15,774 bases of DNA from JANLQX01 sp043775075 (GCA_043775075.1 JAYVSS010000113.1:1-15774), one strand, 5' to 3'; positions 7,146 to 14,398 are shown, counted from the first letter of the stretch. Numbers and translations are program-made. Notes: generated from the sequence alone by a model not told the origin.

Positions 7146-7181
7146 GGGTCGTTCGATCTGCCCGGCTAGGCGCAACGACCC
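7146..7181 (-). terminator. Hairpin downstream of the cupin gene
   Basis: GGGTCGTT (7146-7153) and AACGACCC (7174-7181) form a perfect 8-bp stem around a 20-nt loop that can itself form a small inner stem (GCC/GGC). It starts 7 bp after the cupin stop codon and lies upstream of the secreted protein gene, all on the minus strand. No U-run follows, so this is a weak terminator or an attenuator-like leader element. Confidence 0.35.
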
Positions 7182-7188
7182 AGCCGGA

Positions 7189-7511
7189 TCAACCCGGCAT
7201 TTTGAAGACGCTGACGAGGGTGCATCCGGTATCGGTGCGAAACTCCTCGTGCGCCGTGCCGGCCTGAGCGCCGTAGGCATGACCGGCGGTCATCAGCACG
7301 CCCTGAGAAACGACGGAGCCTTCGAGTACGTAGGAGAACTCCGGCTCCTCGTGATGGTGCAGGGTGCCGACGAGCCCGGAGCAAATTGGAAGGTGGCGAT
7401 CATCTTGCCGTTGGCGGCGCAGAGTGCCTTGATCGCCACTCCTTCCCCCAGAGGCTTCCACGCCATGGCGCCGGAATCGGCAAAGGACCAACCGTCGGGA
7501 ATTGTGCTCAT
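7189..7511 (-). pseudogene. Cupin-domain protein, interrupted by a one-base frameshift
   Basis: Two frames together make one small cupin of about 107 aa. The first begins at ATG 7511 (MSTIPDGWSFADSGAMAWK) and runs to IATFQFAPG. It then loses meaning, while another frame continues with LVGTLHHHEEPEFSYVLEG (the cupin metal-binding HHH-x-E motif) and ends VSVFKMPG at 7189. The switch is at the GGG run at 7375-7377 (CCC on plus). One extra G gives APG-LVGTLHHHEEPEF, and the total length of 323 nt is one short of a multiple of three. It is either a recent pseudogene or a homopolymer error in the sequence. Cupins of this kind are metal-binding beta barrels; the substrate is unknown. The gene lies 55 bp downstream of the TIGR03943-like gene. 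Confidence 0.75.
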
Positions 7512-7566
7512 GGTGCGCACACTACCGGAGACACTCACCGGCGCGCCTGGCGATCCCGGCAGTGCG

Positions 7567-8286
7567 CTACTCGAACGGTTCGGGGGGGCTCGGGATTGGA
7601 TCGACCGACGACGCGCGAACGACCACCACGTCGCCGCGCATTTCCACAAATGAGCCGATAACCCGGACCCAACTGTCTGAGGCGAACGAGATCGGTTGCC
7701 CCTCCACCAACACCTGCGCACCCTGCGCATCGGCGGCACAGCATGCGATCGAATAACGAGCGAGGGCAAACGATCCTCCGGGACGGACGACGAAACCCTC
7801 GAGCAACAACGGTCGACCGCGAAGACTCAGCGTCGCATCGTTGGCTCGACCTACGACTTCGCGCAGACGCACGGGGATCGGGCCCGACGCCAACGGTAGC
7901 GGCGCCCAGTTTTTGCTACGCCCAGCACTCGACGAACCAACCTGCTTCAGTCCCCACGACCCAATCGGAGCGGGAGCGACGAGAAACAAGGCCATTACCG
8001 GGAGCAGCAGCAGCCAGCCCGGGCCAACGGAGTGTCGGACCGAATCAGCGTTGGCGGAATGGTCACGGTAATGGTTGTGGTCGTCGCCGCGCTCACCCAG
8101 GTCAGGCGCGTCATCGTGCAGCAGAGCAATCACCGCGAGCAGACACAGCACCAGCCCTGCAGCAATTAAGTACGGCCCGAGGCCAGCGCGCACAAATTGT
8201 CGGTGCTTCCCGGTGATGGCCAGCCTGAGCGCCAACAGGCCCATTACGAAGGCGATGAAGGATCGAGAAAACGCCGGGCGGTCCAT
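7567..8286 (-). CDS. TIGR03943-type membrane protein, partner of the permease
   Basis: This is a 239-aa protein resembling the TIGR03943/DUF1980 (YcgQ-like) family, which is nearly always encoded next to a DUF318-type permease. Hydrophobic segments lie at about residues 9-25, 38-56 and 90-110. Between the second and third is a His/Asp-rich stretch (DDAPDLGERGDDHNHYRDH) that could bind metal. The soluble C-terminal part contains RPLLLEGFVVRPGG, then ARYSIACCAADAQ with a CC pair, then WVRVIGSFVEMRGD, typical of the family. It starts at ATG 8286, which shares one base with the permease stop (TGATG); GTG 8289 is the alternative. This indicates translational coupling. In Bacillus and some actinobacteria such pairs belong to zinc-responsive regulons; I see no clear Zur box here. 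Confidence 0.85.
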   Translation of the reverse strand: MDRPAFSRSFIAFVMGLLALRLAITGKHRQFVRAGLGPYLIAAGLVLCLLAVIALLHDDAPDLGERGDDHNHYRDHSANADSVRHSVGPGWLLLLPVMALFLVAPAPIGSWGLKQVGSSSAGRSKNWAPLPLASGPIPVRLREVVGRANDATLSLRGRPLLLEGFVVRPGGSFALARYSIACCAADAQGAQVLVEGQPISFASDSWVRVIGSFVEMRGDVVVVRASSVDPIPSPPEPFE

Positions 8287-9269
8287 CACAGCAGTACCGT
8301 TCCCACAACGGAGCCAACGACGATGGCCACCGCAACGGTGAGCGGCGCGAAACGAAGAGCAAAGCGACGACCGAACGTGCCAGCCTGCAGCGCGATCAAT
8401 TTGAGATCGACCATCGGTCCCACGACCAAAAAGACAAGCCGAGCAGTCAACGAAAACTGCGTCAATCCGGTGGCGACAAAGGCATCAGCCTCAGAACAGA
8501 TGGACAGCACAATCGCCAGCCCGGCGAGGGCGAAAACGGCGATGACCGGATTGCTTCCAACGCGGTCGAGTGCGCCGCGAGGAACGACGGTTTGCAGGGT
8601 CGCCGCCGCCGCCGCACCGATCACCAGATATCCACCGGCGTGGACGAAGTCGTGGAGCGAGGCATCGACCATCGCTCGCCATCCACCTCGGTGGTCGTGT
8701 TCATCAGCTTGAGCCGAAATGGGCACGCCGACGCGCATCCACAGCCATCCAACGACACTCGCGGTGAGAACCGAGGCGAAGAAGCGAGCGAAGACCAACA
8801 TCGGACGGTGAGGGAAGGCCACCGCCGTGGCCACTAACACGACCGGATTCACCGCGGGCGCCGATAGTAGGAATGCCAACGCCGCAGGGAGAGGGACGCC
8901 CCGTTGCGTGAGGCGGGCGGCGACGGGCACCGAGCTGCATTCGCAACCCGGAAGGACTGCGCCACTCAGCGCCGCCACCGGGACGGCGAGCGCAAGGTTG
9001 GTGGGCAACACTCGGCGGATCAGGCTCGGTTTGAGGAATGTAGCGATGGTCCCCGAAACCACGACGCCGAGGACGAGAAAGGGAAGCGCCTGCACCGAAA
9101 CGGCGATGAAAACGTTGGTCCAATGGGCGAGCGCGGCAGCTTGCAAGCGTTCAGCAAAGAATCGTCGACCGATCAAACCGGCCGCCATCAAGGCCGCCGC
9201 GACAGCCATGGGTGGCAATCCAATGCGGCGATCGTGCCCGACTTTGCTCGGCAACAATTCCGTACTCAC
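8286..9269 (-). CDS. DUF318/ArsP-type permease
   Basis: This 327-aa integral membrane protein belongs to the permease family DUF318 (ArsP_2, YcgR-like). About eight hydrophobic helices are visible. The family signature is VLPGCECSSVPVAARL (C109, C111) followed by LAFLLSAPAVNPVVLVATAV, and the second half carries the related SICSEADAFVATGL. The two halves look like an inverted structural repeat. Members have been linked to efflux of organoarsenicals or metals, or to zinc-responsive regulons; the substrate here is unknown. A His/Asp-rich cytosolic loop (ADEHDHRGGW) lies between the halves. The start is GTG 9269. It is the first gene of an operon with the TIGR03943-like gene, and its upstream region carries the phased TGTACCGG boxes. 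Confidence 0.88.
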   Translation of the reverse strand: MSTELLPSKVGHDRRIGLPPMAVAAALMAAGLIGRRFFAERLQAAALAHWTNVFIAVSVQALPFLVLGVVVSGTIATFLKPSLIRRVLPTNLALAVPVAALSGAVLPGCECSSVPVAARLTQRGVPLPAALAFLLSAPAVNPVVLVATAVAFPHRPMLVFARFFASVLTASVVGWLWMRVGVPISAQADEHDHRGGWRAMVDASLHDFVHAGGYLVIGAAAAATLQTVVPRGALDRVGSNPVIAVFALAGLAIVLSICSEADAFVATGLTQFSLTARLVFLVVGPMVDLKLIALQAGTFGRRFALRFAPLTVAVAIVVGSVVGTVLL

Positions 9270-9279
9270 TTCACTCGAC

Positions 9280-9341
9280 CATACCGGGGCCGTGGCAGTT
9301 CTGTACCGGTGGTGTACCGGTGCTGATCGGCTCTGTACCGG
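9280..9341. promoter_or_regulatory. Four phased TGTACCGG-type boxes upstream of the permease operon
   Basis: Exact TGTACCGG copies start at 9302, 9313 and 9334. A degenerate fourth, CATACCGG, starts at 9280 and overlaps a possible -10 (TATGGT on minus). Start-to-start distances are 22, 11 and 21 bp, close to 2, 1 and 2 helical turns, so all boxes face the same side of the DNA. The array lies 10-72 bp before the permease start codon. This is the layout of a multi-site operator; the regulator is not encoded in the window. It may also serve the divergent nucleotidase gene. Confidence 0.5.
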
Positions 9342-9343
9342 CG

Positions 9344-9359
9344 CTGTTTGGCCGAACAG
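9344..9359. promoter_or_regulatory. Near-perfect 16-bp palindrome
   Basis: CTGTTTGGCCGAACAG is symmetric except for one base pair and directly follows the last TGTACCGG box. It fits CTGT-N8-ACAG, but actinobacterial LexA normally uses a CGAAC-N4-GTTCG core, so I do not call it an SOS box. Confidence 0.3.
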
Positions 9360-9375
9360 GGTGCCGACGCACCGT

Positions 9376-9406
9376 TTGCCGACTGCTCATGCCCATGACG
9401 TATAAC
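9376..9406 (+). promoter_or_regulatory. Possible promoter of the 5'-nucleotidase gene
   Basis: TATAAC (9401-9406) is a good -10 match. TTGCCG (9376-9381) is a fair -35, but the 19-bp spacer is long. It would give a leader of about 105 nt. The -10 lies inside the partly symmetric TGACGTATAACGTTCA (9396-9411), which could be bound by a repressor. Confidence 0.3.
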
Positions 9407-9510
9407 GTTCATCTTCACGCGCCACCATCGGCATTCTCACGCAGTCCACTCCACGCCGCGAGCGCTGCCCGGCCACATCACCACCGATGGAACTTGGTCG
9501 GTGCCATGAA

Positions 9511-9516
9511 AGAGGA
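9511..9516 (+). promoter_or_regulatory. Ribosome-binding site of the 5'-nucleotidase gene
   Basis: AGAGGA lies 4 nt before ATG 9521, and the signal peptide begins at that ATG. The frame is open to 9212, but the residues upstream are not protein-like and overlap the promoter region. This decides the start. Confidence 0.7.
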
Positions 9517-9520
9517 ACGA

Positions 9521-11401
9521 ATGACCATCCCCCTGTTCTCGTCTCGCCTCGTCCGCCGGATTGCCCCGCTGGCGTTGTTCGCCCTCGTCGGGAGCGTGGT
9601 GATCACCACTCCCTTCGCTGAGCGCTCGGAGGCGCAGACGATTACTGGCGCCACCAGCCTGACCGACACCGTGTCCATCGGGACACCGCTGATCGACGGA
9701 GCCACCACCGAAATCCACGTGCTCGGTTTTAACGACCTTCACGGGCACCTTGACGGTTCCACTCCGGGAACGCTTTACGGACGCTATGCCGGTGGAGCGT
9801 CGGCCCTTGCCCGGTTGGTCAAGCAACGCAAAGCCCAGTATGGCGAACGGTCGTTGACCGTGGCCGCCGGGGACTCAATCGGCGCCACGCCGCTCACATC
9901 GGCGCTCTTCGAAGACGAGCCGACGATCATCGCCGAGAACATGATGGGCCTGGAATTTTCTTCGGTCGGTAACCACGAGTTCGATCGGGGCCAGACGGCG
10001 CTGCTCCGTATGCAAAACGGCGGTTGCCCGAAGACCGGTTGTCTCGGTGCGCCCTATCCCGAAACGGCGACAGCGTTTGGGCCGTATTTCTGGGGCGCCA
10101 ACTTTCAGTATTTGGCGGCCAATGTGACCCGCAAGGACGGCAAGGACTTTTTGCCGGCGTACGGCACGAAGTCGTTCCTTTCGAACGGCGGCACCCGCGT
10201 GCGGATTGGCGTCATTGGCGAAGTTCTGCAGGCGACACCAACCATCGTGACCCCCAGCGGCATCGCCGGCTTGGAGTTCGGCGAAGAAGCGGCGGCGGCG
10301 AATAGAGCGGCAAAAGAGCTCAAAGCCAAGGGGGTGACCACCAACATCCTGGTCATCCATCAAGGCGGCGGGCAGACGCCAACGGCGGCCAAAGCCGGTG
10401 ACTGCAACGGTCAGTTGGCCGGTTCACCAATCCTCGACATCGCATCGAAGCTCGACGACTCGATCCGCGTCATCGTGTCCGGCCACACGCACAACGAATA
10501 CCGCTGCATCGTGACCACGAACGGTGTGAGCCGATTGATTACCAGCGCATCGTCGTTCGGCCGCATCCTGACCGACGTAACGCTCAACGTGGACAACGTG
10601 AGTGGTTCGCTCATTAGTGCCAAGGCGGTCAACACGATCGTGGAGAATTCCACGAACGTCGACACCACGTCGCGCCGAATCGACGATCCAGCGAAGTCCG
10701 ACCCCGAAGTGGCCGCTCTCGCCGCTTACTACGCGCGCTTAGCAGCGCCGAAAGCAGCGAAGGTCGTGGGCAAGATCACGGGCGACATGTCCAACGCGAC
10801 GACCAACGCCAACGGTGAGATTCCTCTCGGCGACGTGATCGCTGATTCGCAACTGAAAGCCACGCAAGGCGATTCGCAGAAGGCGGTGTTCGCGTTGATG
10901 AATCCAGGCGGCATCCGTGCCCCCGGGTTCTCCGTCAATCAGATCTCGGCCAACGAAGCGCCGGGTGAGATCACCTACAACGAGGCGTTTACCGTCCAGC
11001 CGTTTGGCAACAGCCTGGTCACGCTCACGCTCACGGGCGAGGACATTCGTGGCGTGTTGGAACAGCAGTTCACCGGCTGCCGCGGTCAGTTGACGACTCG
11101 TATCCTCCAGCCATCCGACGGACTCTCGTATCAGCAGGACCCCGCCGCGACAACGTGTGAAAAGAAGATCGGCAAGATCCAGATTCAGGGCAAGGACGTG
11201 GGTCCCCAGGCGAAATACCGGGTCACGGTGAACTCGTTCCTGGCCACCGGCGGCGATGGCTTTGCTGTGTTGAAAAACAGCACGGACAACGTGGGTGGCG
11301 ATCTCGACATCGACGCCATGATCGCGTGGTTCGCCGCCAACCCCGCCGGCATCGCCCCCGGGTCGGGAACGCGCATTTCGCTCTACGACTCGACGAAGTA
11401 G
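9521..11401 (+). CDS. Exported 5'-nucleotidase/metallophosphatase (UshA/NadN-like)
   Basis: The 626-aa protein has a signal peptide (basic SRLVRR, core about 14-30, cleavage near SEAQT at 36-40). The N-terminal metallophosphatase domain (about 63-345) carries the dimetal ligands: LGFNDLHGH (D72, H74), AAGDSIGA (D118), VGNHEFDRG (N151, H152), LVIHQGG (H280) and VSGHTHNEY (H322, H324). The C-terminal 5'-nucleotidase domain (about 414-626) shows GEIPLGDVIADSQL, ALMNPGGIRAPG, EAFTVQPFGNSLVT, LQPSDGLSYQ and NSFLATGGDGF. The substrate-stacking aromatic of this family sits near the last motif. Such enzymes hydrolyse extracellular nucleotides (5'-nucleotides, UDP-sugars or NAD) to recover phosphate and nucleosides. 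There is no sorting signal or C-terminal anchor, so it is likely released or loosely wall-bound. It is divergent from the permease operon. Confidence 0.95.
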   Translation: MTIPLFSSRLVRRIAPLALFALVGSVVITTPFAERSEAQTITGATSLTDTVSIGTPLIDGATTEIHVLGFNDLHGHLDGSTPGTLYGRYAGGASALARLVKQRKAQYGERSLTVAAGDSIGATPLTSALFEDEPTIIAENMMGLEFSSVGNHEFDRGQTALLRMQNGGCPKTGCLGAPYPETATAFGPYFWGANFQYLAANVTRKDGKDFLPAYGTKSFLSNGGTRVRIGVIGEVLQATPTIVTPSGIAGLEFGEEAAAANRAAKELKAKGVTTNILVIHQGGGQTPTAAKAGDCNGQLAGSPILDIASKLDDSIRVIVSGHTHNEYRCIVTTNGVSRLITSASSFGRILTDVTLNVDNVSGSLISAKAVNTIVENSTNVDTTSRRIDDPAKSDPEVAALAAYYARLAAPKAAKVVGKITGDMSNATTNANGEIPLGDVIADSQLKATQGDSQKAVFALMNPGGIRAPGFSVNQISANEAPGEITYNEAFTVQPFGNSLVTLTLTGEDIRGVLEQQFTGCRGQLTTRILQPSDGLSYQQDPAATTCEKKIGKIQIQGKDVGPQAKYRVTVNSFLATGGDGFAVLKNSTDNVGGDLDIDAMIAWFAANPAGIAPGSGTRISLYDSTK

Positions 11402-11508
11402 CTCGTCCAAAACTTACCGACGCCGACGCAGTGTCCCATCGGTACGTCGTCACCGAACGATTTCAGGTTCACAGCGAGCCTGCCTGTGCGGACGCTGTTC
11501 CAACGAGA

Positions 11509-11537
11509 CGGTAATCCGGTACTGACGCTCATTACCG
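11509..11537. terminator. Hairpin in the convergent gap after the nucleotidase gene
   Basis: CGGTAAT (11509-11515) and ATTACCG (11531-11537) form a perfect 7-bp stem with a 15-nt loop. A second small hairpin follows (GCGGT-TTG-ACCGC, 11545-11557). They lie in the 241-bp gap between two convergent genes, where terminators are expected, but no U-run follows. The rest of the gap shows nothing else. Confidence 0.25.
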
Positions 11538-11642
11538 GCGGCGGGCGGTTTGACCGCAAGGCGCGTAGTTGCAACGACAACATCGTCATCCGCGCGACCC
11601 CGATCTCCTGAGCTGCTGCGACAGCAACACTGCGATGTCGTG

Positions 11643-12812
11643 CTACAGCGTGGCGGGGTAGTACTCGCCGGCTTCGAGCATGGCCACATCGGAACTGAAG
11701 TCCGACGCGAACGGCCAGCTCCCCTCTTCACCGGCGAGCGGCGCCTGCACCCAACGTCCCACCTCGCCACCGATCCGCTCATTTCCCACGAGCGACCAGG
11801 CCTGGCGCTTATACGTCCAGTTGTCCGGTTGCAGACGGTGACACTGGTTGAAATGGGAAATTGAGAGTTCACGTTGGCCATCTCGCTCTTCCGATAGTTG
11901 CGGCAACTTCGCGTCGACCGCAGCCGTGGCGTCTCGCCACAGCCGATTGGCCAGTTCGAAATGGGCGGCGCCACGCGACTCATTCTCTGAACGCGGTTGC
12001 GACCGAGCGATCACTTCGTCGGCAGAAAGCGCGTGCACGCTGTTCTCACCGTTCGCCGCCCAGTCACGAAGGGCAGCAACATATGCGGCGCGGTTCTGGC
12101 CCGATGACAGCAGTTCTAGGCGATCGGGGGCGGGGGTGGAGCGGGTTGGGGCAGTATGCGCGCGTCCCATTTGCGGAAGCGCCTTGAACAGCTCGCGCGG
12201 CATGTGAGTCTTTTCGTCCGGCCAACCTGGCTCGGGAGGACGCACGATCGTTCCCGCCTCGTTGATCCAAATCACGTTCGGGATGTTGATCACGCCAAAC
12301 AGGGCGGCCAGTTGATGCTCCGGATCGAGCAGTGACGGGTGTTCCGGGCGAGCCGCCTCAATATACTTCCGTGACGCTTCGGGTCCGCTCAACTCCATCG
12401 ACACGGTGACGATCTCCACGCCCAGGGGATGAAGTTCTGTACGCAATGCCTGCCACCCGGGCAGGTCGAAGGCGCAGCCTCAATAGGGTGCCCAGGACAC
12501 GATGACGACCTTTTGCCCTCGAAGCGACGACAGGCGAAACGTGTCGCCGTGGAGATCGTTGAGCACGAGCTCGGGGGCCTGTGCCGTGGTCAGCGCCCGA
12601 CCGCCGAGCGAGGCCGGGCCGATCGACCACAGCCCCGCATCAGGTTCTTCGACGATGGCCATGCCAAGCCGATCAGCGGTGGCGACGGCGTTGAACTCAC
12701 CCTTCGGCAGCGGCACACACACGTCGCCCTGGCACGCGCCTTCGGGCTTGATGGTCCATCCGGTTCCGCTGGCAAACTCGTCAGGACTGAGGTCAAGCGT
12801 GGTTACGATCAC
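11643..12812 (-). CDS. Selenocysteine-containing thioredoxin-fold protein (WAPY-U-GC active site)
   Basis: I read one 389-aa protein with selenocysteine at TGA 12480-12482 (residue 111). An N-terminal domain (1-70, with GACQGDVCVPLP) is followed by a TlpA/ResA-like redoxin domain (about 75-205: APELVLNDLHGDTFRLSSL, RGQKVVIVSWAPY-U-GCAFDLPGWQ, GVEIVTVSME, then NIPNVIWINEAGTIVRP). After it comes a helical, TPR-like C-terminal part (AHFELANRLWRDA, then HRLQPDNWTYKRQAWSL). Cys homologues have C-G-C where this has U-G-C, so U111/C113 would form the redox centre. No signal peptide is visible, so it is likely a cytosolic thiol/selenol oxidoreductase; the partner is unknown. The start is GTG 12812, with a weak AAGG 8 nt before it. 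Without Sec decoding the product would be a 110-residue fragment lacking the active site. A TGC-to-TGA mutation or sequence error is the alternative. It is divergent from the methyltransferase, with 67 bp between the starts. Confidence 0.8.
12449..12482 (-). promoter_or_regulatory. Candidate bacterial SECIS element directly after the in-frame UGA
   Basis: After UGA (12480-12482), 14 nt of spacer lead to the 6-bp stem CCTGCC/GGCAGG (12465-12460 and 12454-12449) closed by the 5-nt loop CGGGT. A lower stem, GCGC with GCGT including a G-U pair, can extend it across an internal loop. This fits the published bacterial SECIS rules: a stem-loop in the coding region, small apical loop, G within the first two loop bases, and about 16-37 nt from UGA to loop (20 nt here). 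SelB would bind it to insert selenocysteine. Sequence fit only; not an energy calculation. Confidence 0.65.
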
Positions 12813-12879
12813 GCAGCGAACCTTACCGGTGACGGCCGTTGCGGTCGTAGTCCGCACGTGGTGGACTTTGGTGGTGAGT

Positions 12880-13533
12880 ATGCGCACCGGAGACTGGATA
12901 GATGCCAACGTCGTCGACTACGTCAAGGAGCGGGTGCCGTCCGATCCGGTCGTGGACTGGATCACCGAACAGACCGCCACCCTCGGCCGACGTGCTTCGA
13001 TGCAGATCGGCCGCGACCAGGTGGCATTCATGACGATGCTGACGCGCACTGTTGGGGTCCGTTTCGCCGTCGAAATCGGCACCTTTACGGGAACCTCGTC
13101 GCTGGCCATCGCCCGCGGGCTCGTGGGCGGTGGTCGGCTGTTGTGTTGCGACGTGAGCGAGGAGTGGACGGCTATCGCTCGCGCCGGGTGGGAGCGGGGC
13201 GAAGTTGCCGATCGTATCGATCTGACGATTGCCCCCGCCATCGACACCCTCCGCTCCCTGCCCGCTGACACCGTCATCGACCTGGCCTTCGTGGATGCCG
13301 ACAAGACCGGATACCAGGCTTACGTGGACGAATTGATCCCGAGGCTTCGCGTCGGCGGGATCATGCTCATCGACAACACGATTTGGTCTGGACGGATTTT
13401 GCAGCCGGACACCGACGATGATGTCGACACCGCGGCGATCAAGGCGTTGAACGACGCCCTCGCTGCGGACCCACGCGTCGACTCGGTGATCCTCACCATT
13501 GGCGATGGGCTCACCATGGCCCGGAAGCGCTAG
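12880..13533 (+). CDS. Class I SAM-dependent O-methyltransferase (family 3, catechol/caffeoyl-CoA type)
   Basis: This 217-aa enzyme belongs to O-methyltransferase family 3 (cation-dependent, caffeoyl-CoA OMT-like). Motif I is VEIGTFTGTSSLAIARGL (about 64-81), which binds SAM. The acidic residue after the second strand lies in CCDVSEEW. LAFVDADKTGY (about 135-145, D139) and MLIDNTIWSGRIL (about 162-174, D165, N166) supply the usual metal and catechol ligands. The protein ends TIGDGLTMARKR, the normal family end. It would methylate a vicinal dihydroxy or related small molecule; the substrate is unknown. The start is ATG 12880, preceded by a purine-rich GGTGGTGAG that could serve as a weak Shine-Dalgarno. 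It is divergently transcribed from the selenoprotein, so both promoters must lie within or close to the 67-bp gap. Confidence 0.92.
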   Translation: MRTGDWIDANVVDYVKERVPSDPVVDWITEQTATLGRRASMQIGRDQVAFMTMLTRTVGVRFAVEIGTFTGTSSLAIARGLVGGGRLLCCDVSEEWTAIARAGWERGEVADRIDLTIAPAIDTLRSLPADTVIDLAFVDADKTGYQAYVDELIPRLRVGGIMLIDNTIWSGRILQPDTDDDVDTAAIKALNDALAADPRVDSVILTIGDGLTMARKR

Positions 13534-13564
13534 CGAGCGTCCGTCCTGATCATGAATGACCCTG

Positions 13565-13577
13565 TTCGGCTGCCGAA
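13565..13577. terminator. Possible bidirectional terminator hairpin
   Basis: TTCGGCTGCCGAA is a perfect inverted repeat (5-bp stem with a CTG loop) in the 70-bp gap between the convergent methyltransferase and EEP genes. There is no U-run on either side, so confidence is low. Confidence 0.25.
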
Positions 13578-13603
13578 TCTGGCAAGTTGTCCGTCAGATA
13601 CCT

Positions 13604-14359
13604 TCATCCGATAGAGAGCTCGACCAGCAAACCGATATGGTCGGAAATCCTGGTTCCGATGCCGGGGACAACCGTCGCCCCCAGTGCGGCCATTGAGTTC
13701 GCCGTGATGCCGCTAGTGACGAACACCCGGTCGAAGCGGGCCTTGAAGTCATCGCGCTGCCACGTCACCCGTGTCGCGCTTGGCTCTCCCAGGGACTCCC
13801 AAACGTCGACGAGATCCAGCTCGTCTTTCACCGCCAGCCACTCTGCTTTTCGGAGGTTGGCATCGCCGGCGAAAACGCTCGGACGCGAGGTCATGAGCTC
13901 GGCCACCTGACGCAGTTGCGACGTTCGAACGTTGCCCGCTTCCGTTCCACTATCGAAGTGAGCGGTGAGTATTCGTACGGTGCTCCAAGGCGCGTCGATC
14001 GCTTCCAGATCGACAACGTGCAATACCCTTCCGAACACCGAATCGACGAGCGGTTGGTGTTCGTAGGCGCGCAGACGATATCCACCTCGGAACGCAATGA
14101 CTTCGAAGACCTGACGGTCCGGAGCCGACTCAGGAAGGACCGTATAGCCACCGGCCGGTAGGTGTTGACGCAGATGCGCTTTGTAGGTGCGGGCAACGAC
14201 CTCCTGGAACACGATGACATCAGGAGGGGGCGTTGCATTAACCCCGGCATGGAGCTGGTCGAGGCGCGCCCCGACGATCGACGTAAACACTGCCGCTTCG
14301 GTGCGTTCGTCGACCGCCGTGTCGTTGAGTCCCTCGAGGTTCCACGTGACAAGCCGCAT
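13604..14359 (-). CDS. Endonuclease/exonuclease/phosphatase (EEP) family protein, TDP2-like
   Basis: This 251-aa protein has the EEP fold motifs in order: VTWNLEGLND (N7), VIVFQEV (E53), TAHFDSG (His about 145), FAGDANLRKAEW (Asp/Asn pair) and a C-terminal RISDHIGLLVEL (Asp-His catalytic pair). TWN-x-(D/E)GL together with GD-x-NLR is close to the signature of tyrosyl-DNA phosphodiesterase 2, more so than to exonuclease III or DNase I types. The enzyme should be a Mg-dependent phosphodiesterase; whether it removes tyrosyl adducts from DNA cannot be told here. No signal peptide is visible. It starts at ATG 14359, only 39 bp after the ALDH stop on the same strand, so the two may be co-transcribed, although they have no obvious shared function. 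Confidence 0.9.
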   Translation of the reverse strand: MRLVTWNLEGLNDTAVDERTEAAVFTSIVGARLDQLHAGVNATPPPDVIVFQEVVARTYKAHLRQHLPAGGYTVLPESAPDRQVFEVIAFRGGYRLRAYEHQPLVDSVFGRVLHVVDLEAIDAPWSTVRILTAHFDSGTEAGNVRTSQLRQVAELMTSRPSVFAGDANLRKAEWLAVKDELDLVDVWESLGEPSATRVTWQRDDFKARFDRVFVTSGITANSMAALGATVVPGIGTRISDHIGLLVELSIG

Positions 14360-14398
14360 GGGTCGAGGCTAGCGACGCACCGTCAGGCGAACGGAGCC

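Noticed and set aside
9344..9359. LexA (SOS) box of the CTGT-N8-ACAG type
   Set aside because: That consensus belongs to gammaproteobacteria; actinobacterial LexA uses a CGAAC-N4-GTTCG core, and neither flanking gene is a DNA-repair gene.
9396..9411. Zur box (TGACGTATAACGTTCA) controlling the permease
   Set aside because: Only the outer TGA/TCA and part of the core are symmetric and it does not match the AT-rich TGAAAATnATTTTCA type; kept only as a possible promoter-associated dyad.
12480..12812. Stand-alone 110-residue protein ending at the TGA, with a second gene starting at TTG 12446
   Set aside because: The thioredoxin domain would be cut exactly at its active site, the downstream TTG lies inside the domain without a ribosome-binding site, and both parts read as one domain in the same frame.
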